61,443 bases of DNA from CAWDPQ01 sp049642465 (GTDB lineage Bacteria; Acidobacteriota; Vicinamibacteria; Vicinamibacterales; 2-12-FULL-66-21), in contig JBAROV010000230.1 of the NCBI GenBank assembly GCA_049642465.1, forward strand, positions 1-61,443. Reading direction: 5' to 3'. The stretch's first letter is position 1. Every line of letters begins with the position of its first letter. The notes under the pieces were generated by a model. It was not told the origin of the DNA and ran no database searches. It was given only the letters and a program-made list of their open reading frames with translations. The translations under genes and the position numbers were made by a program. This document shows positions 23,993 through 32,782 of the stretch, piece after piece.

Positions 23993-24556
23993 CTACTCCA
24001 CGACGAGCACTTCGTGATCCAGAATCGAGGGGATTTCGATGACCGCCGATCCGCCTTGTACGGCCACCCGCTGTGTCGCGCCCGACACGAGCAGACGCGC
24101 CGACGCCTGCCGCATTCCTTCGGGCAGGCGAAGTTTCACCGTGAACGGGCCGACCTTGATCAATTCGTGCAACGGGGCACGCCACGTCGCCTCGCTCGTC
24201 AGATTCACCAGGGTGGGGTAGTAGGCGACGATGCCCCCGGCATTGATGATGAGCGCCTGGACTTGCGTGCGCTGCCACTGCTTGCGCCACCACGCAATGT
24301 CGTACTGGACCGGATCCCGCTCCGTGATGTTGGTCTGCCCCCACAGATAAGCACGACGGTACCAAGGCGTACTAGCGGCAGTTCCGGAGGACTGCGCTGC
24401 CCGGAACTCAGCCAGTAGCACCCGCGACGCGCCGAGCACCGCCACGCCGGTCCCGAGACTTTTTTGAAGAAATCCCCGACGCGTCAGCGCTCGCCTGGAG
24501 AGCCATGTGTCTCTCCTGACGACGCAGTCACAGGCGCGGTTGGATCGGCTCTGCAC
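23993..24556 (-). pseudogene. internally deleted Tat-exported glycosidase-like protein
   Basis: N-terminal part: a twin-arginine signal (LTRRGFLQKSLGTGVAVLGA) followed by YLWGQTNITERDPVQYDIAW and WRKQWQRTQVQALIINAGGI, the opening of hypothetical glycosyl-hydrolase-like (GHL6-type) proteins of some 650-750 residues. It then jumps at AYYPTLVNLTSEATWRAP to what looks like the C-terminal domain (GPFTVKLRLPEGMRQASARL, EIPSILDHEVLVVE). The central 450-500 residues are missing without a frameshift. A well-placed ATG after GGAGA at about 24514 is out of frame with the Tat signal, so the start is also damaged. Probably inactive. Confidence 0.65.
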
Positions 24557-24697
24557 GTGTCTTTATGCCTCACGGGCGACGCTGCGATTGGCCGAGTCGC
24601 CCGCTGCTCAGCCGCCGCTGCGCCAGTTCGAAGCCATGGGTCCGAACCTCGCGAGTCTACTCGACTCCGCTGCGGAACCGCCTCGATCACGGACAAC

Positions 24698-25306
24698 TCA
24701 GTCCAGTCCGGCGAGGTACGCGGCGACAGCTCTGATCTCCTCGTCGGTGAGACGCCCGGCCACGGCGCGCATGACGTGTGCCCGGTCGTTGCTGCGGGCG
24801 CCGCTCTTGAACTCCGCCAGTTGCTGGACGATGTAAGCCTGACGCTGGCCGGCCAGGCGGGGATACTGCTGGTAGCCCACGCCATTGGGCAAGTGACAGC
24901 CGATACACGCGGGCACACCGGTGGCGCGGTTGCCTCCCTCGTACAGCACCTTGCCACGGGCTGCCAGCTCTGGATTCTCCACCGTGACCCGGGCAGGAGT
25001 CTGACTGGCGAAATGCGCCGCCATGGTTGGAATCTGCTGCTTCTTCAGGGCCGCGATAATCGGGGCCATGACGGGAGTCGTCTTTCGCTTACCGGACTTG
25101 TACTCGCGCAGTTGTTTGGCGAGGTAGGCCGCATGTTGCCCGTCCAGCGTGGGAAAGGCCGCTGCTCCCGGAACCCCCGCCGTGTTCCCACCATGACATT
25201 GGACGCACGCCGTCACCGGCATCGAACCTGTGCTTTGCGCCGACACGAGGCGCGCGGCTACCAGCAGGTATATGCCCATCCCAATGAGCGTCCACAATGT
25301 CCGCAC
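24698..25306 (-). CDS. diheme c-type cytochrome (c4-like)
   Basis: 202 residues from the GTG at 25306, chosen for the AAGGAGG seven bases upstream. A signal peptide (LWTLIGMGIYLLVAARLVSA) is followed by two cytochrome c domains, each with one heme site: CVQCH near residue 34 and CIGCH near 133. Each domain also has a YIVQQLAEFKSGAR/YLAKQLREYKSGKR helix, typical of c4-type diheme proteins. Periplasmic electron carrier. Last gene of the decaheme-barrel-diheme operon, 47 bp after the barrel, so it likely shuttles electrons to the MtrA-like protein. Confidence 0.9.
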   Translation of the reverse strand: MRTLWTLIGMGIYLLVAARLVSAQSTGSMPVTACVQCHGGNTAGVPGAAAFPTLDGQHAAYLAKQLREYKSGKRKTTPVMAPIIAALKKQQIPTMAAHFASQTPARVTVENPELAARGKVLYEGGNRATGVPACIGCHLPNGVGYQQYPRLAGQRQAYIVQQLAEFKSGARSNDRAHVMRAVAGRLTDEEIRAVAAYLAGLD

Positions 25307-25353
25307 GGCGATACCTCCTTCCGGGGCCGTCCTGGTGTCCCGAATCACAGATG

Positions 25354-28092
25354 TCACAGCTCGTACCGAAACAGCGCGCCGAACAGGTGCACCTTGTAGT
25401 CCTGCGGGCCGAAATCGAGATACGCGCCGTTGTTGGCCGGCATCGGATTGACGCTGACACCGCTGTAGTGCCAGTCGCGGATCCGGGCATCCTCGAACCG
25501 GTAGAGCAGGCGCAGGGACAGCCGCTTGAGGAGCGGCACCGAGGCGTTGGCTTCAACGAGATTCTGGACGAAGACGAGATCGGCAAACCCGTCGCCGGCC
25601 AGCGCCACCTGCACGGCGTTCAATCCCAGCGCCGCGGGATTGTATCCGTACCTGATTCTCGTACGGCCGTTTGAATAGGTGTATCCCAGGTCTGACATGA
25701 CTCTGCCCAGCTCGTAGTGAAAGCCGAGACCGGTGACCGTGTTGCGATCCTTTTGAGACACATCCCAGGTTCGGCTGATTGGGAAGAGCGGACTGACTGC
25801 CGAGGCCGTGCCGCACAGCGACCGCCAGTTCGCCGCCAGCACCTGCTGGGTGGCGACGACGGTAACACCGGGCGGTGGAACTCCGGTCGCGTTCGTCTGA
25901 ACCGAGCCGTCGCTCAAGAAGTAGTAGAAATTCCCGATCACGCACGCGTTGGGCTGGATGCCAGCCTGACGTTGCCTGCCCTGTTGAAACGAGTAGAAGC
26001 CGTACGCGCTCGTGCTCGGAGATGGCTGCCAGTTCAGTTCCACCGACGGCGACGTCAGTCGCTGATGTTCGTTGCGTCCATACTCCGACGCCGGATACTC
26101 CAGGTCTCTCACCTGCAGACCGACGCTCGCGTCGAGCGCGGGGAGAATGCCGTAGTTGTACTGGACACTCAATGCGTGCTGATTGCGGTCGGCCACGTCG
26201 AATCTCCGGAACTGATCGACGTTGCGAAGCCACGAGGCGATGTTCGTCGTGGTTGCGGCCGGCACCGGTCCCAACGAACTGCTGTAGAACTCGGCCAGTG
26301 GGGCTGCGACAAAGTCGCTGCCGCGGCGACGGCCGTACTCATATGAAAGCCGGAGGGTGCCCGTCTCCGAATCGCGGTTGACGTAGCCGAGTCGAATCTT
26401 GTCTTCCCACGTCTTGTCGCGTTCGCGGTACCGGCGCCGGAAATTCTCACGTGCGAAAGCGGCTTCCAGACTATTGGTCCGATTGAGACGGTAGTCGGCC
26501 AATATCTCCGAGTTCAGTCGTCGATACTCGTAGGGCGCGCTGCCGATAGGCACGTCCCCCGCGCTCGGCGCCAACCCCAGGGCCCGGGTCGCCGCATAGT
26601 CACAGCCGGTGCGGTTGTAGCCGGTGTTCAGCGTACCCACCGGATTGTTGCCAGCGGTCAGGTTCGGCGTTACGAAGGACCCTCCCGACCCATTGTTCAG
26701 CAGCCGTCCCCACTGCCCTGTCAGTGGATTGCACGCTCGATACTGCGTGCTGTTGTCGGTATCGTAGTAGCGGACATTGCCCTTCACGGCCAGCGCGCGC
26801 GCGGGATTCAAGAGGATGCCGACGTCGACGAGCGTCGTGTCGATACGCGCATCGGCCGACAGCCTGCTTAGCGAGGCGGTCGTGTTCCACGCATTGGCGG
26901 TCGAAACCCCGTTGATGGTGCCGCCCGTCAACGGCTCGATCGCCCACGGAATCAAGTTGTCGTTCTGCTGCGAACGGGCGAGCGACACGACGCCGGTGAC
27001 CCGGCTGTTGAGCACCTTCGGGAACTTCCTGGCGAACTCCCCCTTCAAGTTGTAGTAGTCGTTGCTCGGGTAGAGATCGAACTGCCCCTGTGTAAAAGTC
27101 GTTGCCGGCACGCCCGCGATGGTATTCGTCGTGATGAACAACGGGTTCTGGAAGGTCATCGTGCCGACGTCGTTCTGGAAGAATGACGCCGCGGCCTGCA
27201 GGCTGACGTTCGTCGTCGCGTTGGCGAATTGAAGCCCTGCCAGCACGTCCTGCGTGTTGTAGTCGATCGATTCCGGAATCTCGACGTTGCCGCCACCACC
27301 ACCGCCGCCGAAAACGGCGGCAAAGGGGCGACTGCCTTCTCGACGCTCGTGAGCATAGCTGGCAAAGGCTTTCCAGTTCGCCGGCAATGTAAGGTCGACG
27401 CGTGCGCGACTCTTCTTCCGGGTGAGCTCGAGGTCGGAGACAGGGGTAGACGAGATCGCCAGGAGTATGTTCGCCTGCGTCGTATTCGCGTCGGTGGTGC
27501 CGCCAGGGCGAAGTCCTTTCAGCGTGAGGACGTCGCTGCCTGCCCCGTCCCACAGCGACTTGTAGGTCGTGGTGAAGACATGGGGTATTTCGCTGAAGGA
27601 GCCGCGCACCCTCCAAGTGTTGTAGCGGCCGACGTCCACGCCGTAGTACTGGTCGGTGCGCGCCACGCCACCGCCCACCGCGTCGAAGTGAAAGGCGCTG
27701 GTCGGTTTCTCGAACATCACCGTGAAGTTGTTCAAGTACGCGCCGCTGTCGAGATCCTTGTATTCGCGGAACTTGGCAGCCCGGCTGCCGTCGGTGACTC
27801 CGATGGCGCCGAACTCGACCGTCGCACGGTAAAGCAGGCCACCCACCGTCTTCGAAGGCTCCTTCACAAGGGGCGCGGGGAGGATAAGCAGTCCCGTGGG
27901 CGTGCGCGAATTCTCGGCAATCCCCAACCCCTCGGGATCCCGCTCGACGACTGAGCTGATCGCGCGCGGATTCAGGGCGTTGCCGGGCGTGGCCTCCTGC
28001 CCGTCGGCATGATCGGCATACGCCAGGACGGTCGTCAATCGCAGGACCCCGATTCCCAAGGTAACGACTGAGGTATACGCACGGATCTTCAT
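25354..28092 (-). CDS. MtrB/PioB-family outer-membrane beta-barrel
   Basis: 912 residues from the ATG at 28092, preceded by GGGAGA at six bases. A signal peptide (MKIRAYTSVVTLGIGVL to ADHADG) and plug-like region (GALNPRAISSVVERDPEG) precede a long run of alternating beta strands with aromatic girdle residues, ending in LFGALFRYEL, a typical barrel C-terminus. The AKFREYKDLDSGAYLNNFTV region and length match the decaheme-associated MtrB/PioB sheath. It would hold the decaheme cytochrome in a pore through the outer membrane. A six-Gly run (FGGGGGGGN) lies in one loop. The first barrel residues are weakly conserved, so topology is estimated. Confidence 0.88.
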   Translation of the reverse strand: MKIRAYTSVVTLGIGVLRLTTVLAYADHADGQEATPGNALNPRAISSVVERDPEGLGIAENSRTPTGLLILPAPLVKEPSKTVGGLLYRATVEFGAIGVTDGSRAAKFREYKDLDSGAYLNNFTVMFEKPTSAFHFDAVGGGVARTDQYYGVDVGRYNTWRVRGSFSEIPHVFTTTYKSLWDGAGSDVLTLKGLRPGGTTDANTTQANILLAISSTPVSDLELTRKKSRARVDLTLPANWKAFASYAHERREGSRPFAAVFGGGGGGGNVEIPESIDYNTQDVLAGLQFANATTNVSLQAAASFFQNDVGTMTFQNPLFITTNTIAGVPATTFTQGQFDLYPSNDYYNLKGEFARKFPKVLNSRVTGVVSLARSQQNDNLIPWAIEPLTGGTINGVSTANAWNTTASLSRLSADARIDTTLVDVGILLNPARALAVKGNVRYYDTDNSTQYRACNPLTGQWGRLLNNGSGGSFVTPNLTAGNNPVGTLNTGYNRTGCDYAATRALGLAPSAGDVPIGSAPYEYRRLNSEILADYRLNRTNSLEAAFARENFRRRYRERDKTWEDKIRLGYVNRDSETGTLRLSYEYGRRRGSDFVAAPLAEFYSSSLGPVPAATTTNIASWLRNVDQFRRFDVADRNQHALSVQYNYGILPALDASVGLQVRDLEYPASEYGRNEHQRLTSPSVELNWQPSPSTSAYGFYSFQQGRQRQAGIQPNACVIGNFYYFLSDGSVQTNATGVPPPGVTVVATQQVLAANWRSLCGTASAVSPLFPISRTWDVSQKDRNTVTGLGFHYELGRVMSDLGYTYSNGRTRIRYGYNPAALGLNAVQVALAGDGFADLVFVQNLVEANASVPLLKRLSLRLLYRFEDARIRDWHYSGVSVNPMPANNGAYLDFGPQDYKVHLFGALFRYEL

Positions 28093-28130
28093 CAACGTCT
28101 CCCGCAAGTTATCCGGGGCTCCGGTGTGGG

Positions 28131-29138
28131 TCAGCGCTGGAAGCGTGCCCCCGCCGGATGATTGCTGCCATGGATCTGTGAGTGGCAGTTCTGGCAGGTG
28201 CGCCCGATCACCCGTGGACTTTGCCCTCCCCCCAATAGCGCGCCAGCAGCCGTCTGCCCTTCGCGGTAGAAGGTGCCGTTGTGCCCCACCGACAGGTTGT
28301 GGCATTGCTGACAGAGGTAGGGACGCGCCGCCACGAGCAACTTGTCGTGGTTGGAACCATGAGGCTTATGACAGTTGATGCAACTCTCGCGGACCGGCGA
28401 GTGTTCCCAGAGGAGCGGCCCCCGTTTTTCGGCGTGGCAGGTGTAGCAGACATCGTTGACCGAATCGGCGTTCAGCAGGGAACGGCTGGTCGAGCCATGC
28501 GGGTTGTGGCAGTCGACGCAGGACATCTTGCCTTCGGGCAGCGGCATGTGCGAACGCTTGCGGAACTCGGCGCGCTGCTGCTTGTGACACTGGAAGCAAG
28601 TCTCTGAGATGCTCTGCCGGGCCAGGAGACTGTTGGCCGACACTTTCTGCATGGGGTTGTGGCAATCGGCGCAGCCAAGATTGCTCTTCGCGTGGCTCGA
28701 CCCTGGCCAGTGCAGGCGAGTGCCACCCTCGTGGCAGGTCAGACACTGACCATTCTGGACTTCGACAGGCGTCCCCCAACGCCTGGTAAACCCGACCAGC
28801 GCGGTCTTATCGAACGCGTTCTGAGCGTGATTCGAGCCCGGTCCGTGGCAGGCTTCGCAACTCTGTCGCTGCCGGTCGTTCTTCGGATTCAGTCGGAAGA
28901 CCTTCGCATGCAGCGTCTCGCTGAAATGCTTGTTCTCCTGGCCGTGGCATTCGATACACCGCGCCTCGCCGATGTATTCGGCAGGCGGCAGCGAGGGCTT
29001 CGCTGACACGTTCTGGGGAACGGTGACGGGCGATGTCATGGATTTCGACAGCGCGACCTGGCCCCAGCACACCGTCGACATCACGATGACCAGCCGGATC
29101 GTTGTCGACACTCTGGACTTCTGACCGATAATCCGCAT
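28131..29138 (-). CDS. decaheme c-type cytochrome (MtrA/DmsE type)
   Basis: 335 residues with ten CxxCH sites (CIECH, CEACH, CLTCH, CADCH, CFQCH, CVDCH, CYTCH, CINCH, CQQCH, CQNCH) and a signal peptide (IRLVIVMSTVCWGQVALS). Length and heme count equal Shewanella MtrA (about 330 residues, ten hemes), and extra His residues for distal ligation are abundant. It starts with ATG after GAGAGGAGCGC. It is 38 bp upstream of the MtrB-like barrel, as in mtrAB/pioAB operons. It would carry electrons through the barrel across the outer membrane. No outer-surface MtrC-like cytochrome is present nearby. Confidence 0.92.
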   Translation of the reverse strand: MRIIGQKSRVSTTIRLVIVMSTVCWGQVALSKSMTSPVTVPQNVSAKPSLPPAEYIGEARCIECHGQENKHFSETLHAKVFRLNPKNDRQRQSCEACHGPGSNHAQNAFDKTALVGFTRRWGTPVEVQNGQCLTCHEGGTRLHWPGSSHAKSNLGCADCHNPMQKVSANSLLARQSISETCFQCHKQQRAEFRKRSHMPLPEGKMSCVDCHNPHGSTSRSLLNADSVNDVCYTCHAEKRGPLLWEHSPVRESCINCHKPHGSNHDKLLVAARPYLCQQCHNLSVGHNGTFYREGQTAAGALLGGGQSPRVIGRTCQNCHSQIHGSNHPAGARFQR

Positions 29139-29590
29139 GCGCTCCTCTCGCTCGATCCCTGGTTCGTCCTCCCCTTTCTGATCCCTCTGTCGCAGTGTCT
29201 GGCCCGCGGGCAGCGTGACTCAACGCCGAGAGCCCGCAGATGACACGAGCCACGCCGGACCAGCATCAGACATGCCAGCGTTCCGCGTCGGCATCACGAA
29301 CGCGCACTGGGTGATCGATGAGCGCGATAATTTGGACGTTAGGCGACGGCGTCCCAACGCTATCTACGGTCCAGACCAAGGACGCTCGCAAGACGCGTTT
29401 TTTACGACCTTGGTTTTCGACTTTCGCGAAGCGAAAACTCGACGCCAGTACGCACCGCCACGCCGCGGATTCTTCTGATTGCTCGACGCGTGTCCTGCTG
29501 GTCATCGCGGACGACGAGGGCGTTCGAGGTTCGTTGCGGAAGGTACACTGCGAGCAGTAGCCCAAATGAGAGAACGACGGAGGTCGCGAG
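29139..29590. other. 450-bp divergent region, mostly non-coding
   Basis: Holds the promoters of the cytochrome operon (leftward) and of the small gene at 29591 (rightward). A minus-strand frame with one hydrophobic stretch (VVLSFGLLLAVYLPQR, about 29530-29580) is present but lacks a good start and shows no family. I see no clear promoter boxes. Confidence 0.35.
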
Positions 29591-29917
29591 ATGCCCAAAC
29601 CCCGGAATGCTGTGTTCGTCCTCGTGTCGCAAACGTGGTGGTCAAACGTCGCGCCATTGCTGGCCCCGGGCCCGGACCGTTCCTCGGCTGCGCTGGTCCG
29701 GCTGTTGGGGCCGCTCGTCAACCAGGATGCCGCCGGCATCTGGCTCGGCGACGTCCCAGCCAACCTCACGCGGGCGAAAGGCGGGTCCCACGTGATGATG
29801 TCGCTCTTGATTCCGTGGGAGCAGATAGTCGCCGTGGGAGCGATCGAGGAATCCAGCGGGTTGAAACCCGGCTTCGCCGCGGTGCCTGTTGAGGCAGGCT
29901 CGGACCGGCAGCCGTAG
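29591..29917 (+). CDS. small hypothetical protein
   Basis: 108 residues, starting with ATG after GGAGGT at seven bases. The sequence looks natural: MPKPRNAVFVLVSQTWWSNV, LVRLLGPLVNQDAAGIWLGD, then VMMSLLIPWEQIVAVGAIEE as a buried strand region. No signal peptide or membrane span. I do not recognise the family. It lies 88 bp upstream of the ADOP permease start. Confidence 0.6.
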   Translation: MPKPRNAVFVLVSQTWWSNVAPLLAPGPDRSSAALVRLLGPLVNQDAAGIWLGDVPANLTRAKGGSHVMMSLLIPWEQIVAVGAIEESSGLKPGFAAVPVEAGSDRQP

Positions 29918-29990
29918 CATCAGCTGCCATTCTTCTCGACGCCCGTTTGCTGGAGCACTATTCAAACCTTTCGAGTGCTCGGACCGTCTT

Positions 29991-30003
29991 CTACAATGTA
30001 GAA
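29991..30003 (+). promoter_or_regulatory. putative PadR operator over the -10 region of the ADOP gene
   Basis: TCTACAATGTAGA is nearly palindromic around its centre and contains TACAAT (29992-29997), which could be the -10 box. The GTG start of the permease follows at 30006, implying a leaderless or very short 5' end. A near-palindrome of this kind over a promoter, with a PadR regulator in the same locus, is consistent with PadR repression, but binding is inferred. Confidence 0.45.
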
Positions 30004-30005
30004 TC

Positions 30006-32669
30006 GTGCGTTCCGACATTCCGCCGCGTCCGTCTGGTCGGTGCACAACAGACCTCCCCAGGGTTGTCGCTGCCACGTTCCGCGCGTTGATCCCGATCGC
30101 CGAGCGCGACGAGGTGCTCGCCGACTTGCGCGCGGAGTACGAGCAGCGCATCGCGGCGGATGGCTCGGCGGCAGCACGCCGGTGGGTCTGGCGCCAGGCG
30201 TTCCGCTCCCTCCCCGCACTGTTGCGACGGAGCTGGTGGCGGGGAATGACGGGTTTCGAGCCGCGCGCGAATCGCTTCCGTCCTGGAGGACCGATGTTGG
30301 AAAGTTGGATCATGGATGCCCGTTGCGCGTGGCGGTGGCTGCTCAGCCGCGCGAGCTTTGCAGCACTGGCCGTCCTGACGCTTGCCTTAGCGGCCGGCGG
30401 CATGGCCGCAATCTTCAGCGTGGTGCGTGCGCTCCTGCTGGACCCACTGCCAATCGCGCGCGAAGAACAGGTCGGCGTTCTCTGGTTCTCCGGCTCGTGG
30501 CGTGAGCAGGAAATCCTGCGGCTGCGGCCGCAGTTTCCCGGCTTCGAGCGGATGGCCGCATATCGCCCGGAGGACTTGACCCTGGAGGTTCCGGGCAGTC
30601 CGATGCGCCTGTTGTCCGGCATTGCCGTGTCCGCGGAGTTCTTCGACGTGCTTGGCACGCCGGCTTCCCTCGGCCGCACGTTCAGCGCAGGCGAAGATCT
30701 AACCGGAGCAGAACCGGTCGCGATTCTGAGTCACTCCTTGTGGCGGGACTTGGGTGCCGACAGAGCGATCATCGGTAAGCCCCTCCGTCTCGGCGGCGCG
30801 GCGCGCACGATTGTCGGCGTGATGCCGCCGGGCTTCTGGTTTCCCAGCCCGACCACGCAGATCTGGACCGCGGCGCAGATGAACCCCGAGAATCGCTCGG
30901 GCCGGTACACGCTCGTCGGTCGCATCGCGAACGGCCACTCGATGGAGCATATGGACGGTCCACTGCAGGCGCTCGTCGGGTTACTGCGTGCCAACTTTCA
31001 GTACCCAACTCCGCAGTGGGACAAAACGCGGAATCCGTCGGTTGAATCGGTCCGTGAATTCCTCATGGGCGACGTGAAGCCGAGCCTGCTCGCGACGCTC
31101 GCGGCCATGTCTGTCATCCTGATCATCGCGTGTGCGAACGTTGCGGCGCTGATGCTGGGTCAGCTCGACGCCCGCGCGACGGATATCGCCATTCGTGCCG
31201 CGCTCGGCGCCAACCGTCAACGGCTGATCCGGCAGCTTGTCGTCGAATCGCTCCTCATCGGCCTCGTCGCCGGCCTCGTCGGCGCCTCGCTCGCCTTCAT
31301 CGGATTCGGAGTGCTCGTCGGGGCGCTGCCGCTCGGCGCACTCGCGGAGAACGCCAGGCTGGACTGGACGGTCTTCTGGGCCTCCATGGGCGCCGCGCTC
31401 GTTTCCGCTCTGCTCGTCGCTATCGTTCCGGGCATCGCTCTCTGGCGCGGGAGCAGCCTGCAAACGGTGCTGTCGACGACGCGGACCGGTGGAGTTGGCA
31501 GCCGTGGAGCTCGACTCGAAGGTGGGCTTGTCGTTGCGCAGATGGCGCTGGCGGTACTGCTGGCCGCGGGTGCGGGGCTGCTCATTCGCAGCGTCGCAAA
31601 CCTCCGCGGGATCGATCCAGGCCTGCGAGTGCACGGCGTCGCAGTCGTCGACGCGACCATGCCCGCCCAGCTCACTCAGGATGAGCGACGCCGCGCGATC
31701 CTCAACATAGTGCCAGCGTTGGAAGCGGTGCCGGGCGTGAAATCCGTCGCGGCGGCACAGAAGCTTCCCCTGCGCGGGAGCGGCGACAATTGGGGCATCG
31801 GCATCGCGGGGAGGCCGACGGTCAACGCGACGACCGCGTTCCGCATGGTGACGCCGTCCTACTTCAGCACTCTCGGGGTCCCCATCAAGCGCGGCCGCGA
31901 TTTCTTGCCGTCGGATCGCGAAGGCAGCGAGCAGGTGGTCATCATCAACGAAGCGCTTGCCGCCAGATTCTTTCCTGGCGAGGATCCTCTCGGCAAGGTG
32001 TTGCAGACGTTCGGTGAAACCGGCGAGCGCATCGTCGGGATCGTCGGAAACGCGGCCGAGGCGAACCTGACTGACGCACCGGTGCCGGCACGGTACATGC
32101 TCTTCCAACAGCTTCCATTCATGTATAACCAGGTGTCGTTCGTTTTGCGTACGCATTCGAGCGACGCGGCATCGGTACTCGCCGATGCCCGTTTGGTGCT
32201 CACAGGCGAGAGCTCTCAACTCGCGGTCCAGCAGATGACGACAATGAAGAACATCTTCGATCTGGCCCTGGGACCTACCGGACAGGTGGTGACGCTCGTC
32301 TCGTTGCTCGCGGGTCTGGCGCTCGTGCTCGGCGCCGTAGGCGTCTACGGGGTCATCTCACACTACGTCACCCGCCGCTCGCGCGAGTACGGAATCCGCA
32401 TCGCGCTCGGTCAACAGCCGCTCGCCGTGATCCGGCAAGTGCTGGGCCGCGGCCTCGTGTTGGTGGCACTCGGAAGCGGCATCGGCACCGCCCTGGCCAT
32501 CGGCGTCTCGCGCCTGCTCGCATCGCTGCTCTACGGTGTACAGCCAACTGACCCCGTCGCGATGGCAGGCGCGATCGTGGTGCTGCTCGCTGTCGGAGTG
32601 CTGGCCGCCTTCGTGCCGGCGCGCCGCGCCAGCCTGGTCGATCCCGTCGTAGTCCTGCGCCAGCCCTGA
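30006..32669 (+). CDS. ADOP-family ABC permease (acidobacterial duplicated orphan permease)
   Basis: 887 residues from the GTG at 30006. An N-terminal cytoplasmic prefix (FRALIPIAERDEVLADLRAE) is followed by two MacB-like halves. Each has an extracytoplasmic domain and a bundle of membrane helices (LLATLAAMSVILIIACANVA in the middle, VVTLVSLLAGLALVLGAVGV near the end), with the FtsX signatures RAALGANRQRLIRQLVVES and RIALGQQPLAVIRQVLG. No ATPase gene is adjacent, which is why these are called orphans. They are strongly expanded in Acidobacteria. Substrate unknown; MacB relatives export peptides, lipids or drugs. A PadR gene follows. Confidence 0.92.
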   Translation: MRSDIPPRPSGRCTTDLPRVVAATFRALIPIAERDEVLADLRAEYEQRIAADGSAAARRWVWRQAFRSLPALLRRSWWRGMTGFEPRANRFRPGGPMLESWIMDARCAWRWLLSRASFAALAVLTLALAAGGMAAIFSVVRALLLDPLPIAREEQVGVLWFSGSWREQEILRLRPQFPGFERMAAYRPEDLTLEVPGSPMRLLSGIAVSAEFFDVLGTPASLGRTFSAGEDLTGAEPVAILSHSLWRDLGADRAIIGKPLRLGGAARTIVGVMPPGFWFPSPTTQIWTAAQMNPENRSGRYTLVGRIANGHSMEHMDGPLQALVGLLRANFQYPTPQWDKTRNPSVESVREFLMGDVKPSLLATLAAMSVILIIACANVAALMLGQLDARATDIAIRAALGANRQRLIRQLVVESLLIGLVAGLVGASLAFIGFGVLVGALPLGALAENARLDWTVFWASMGAALVSALLVAIVPGIALWRGSSLQTVLSTTRTGGVGSRGARLEGGLVVAQMALAVLLAAGAGLLIRSVANLRGIDPGLRVHGVAVVDATMPAQLTQDERRRAILNIVPALEAVPGVKSVAAAQKLPLRGSGDNWGIGIAGRPTVNATTAFRMVTPSYFSTLGVPIKRGRDFLPSDREGSEQVVIINEALAARFFPGEDPLGKVLQTFGETGERIVGIVGNAAEANLTDAPVPARYMLFQQLPFMYNQVSFVLRTHSSDAASVLADARLVLTGESSQLAVQQMTTMKNIFDLALGPTGQVVTLVSLLAGLALVLGAVGVYGVISHYVTRRSREYGIRIALGQQPLAVIRQVLGRGLVLVALGSGIGTALAIGVSRLLASLLYGVQPTDPVAMAGAIVVLLAVGVLAAFVPARRASLVDPVVVLRQP

Positions 32670-32674
32670 AAACG

Positions 32675-32782
32675 GGGGTCAGATCTTGTTTCTTGCACAA
32701 TTGACCGCTCGGGGGGACACCAGCCCGGCGGGGTGCCTATCCTCTTCAGAGGACGATCGTGCAAAAAACAAGATCTGACCCC
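32675..32782. repeat. REP-like inverted repeat between permease and regulator
   Basis: GGGGTCAGATCTTG with TTTCTTGCAC (24 bases, 32675-32698) is the reverse complement, with one mismatch, of 32759-32782. The 60-bp core is GC-rich (GGGGGGACACCAGCCCGGCG). The layout is that of a REP/BIME-type palindrome, and the GGGGTCAGATCTTG-type end is a pattern I associate with such elements. It starts five bases after the permease stop. Confidence 0.75.
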
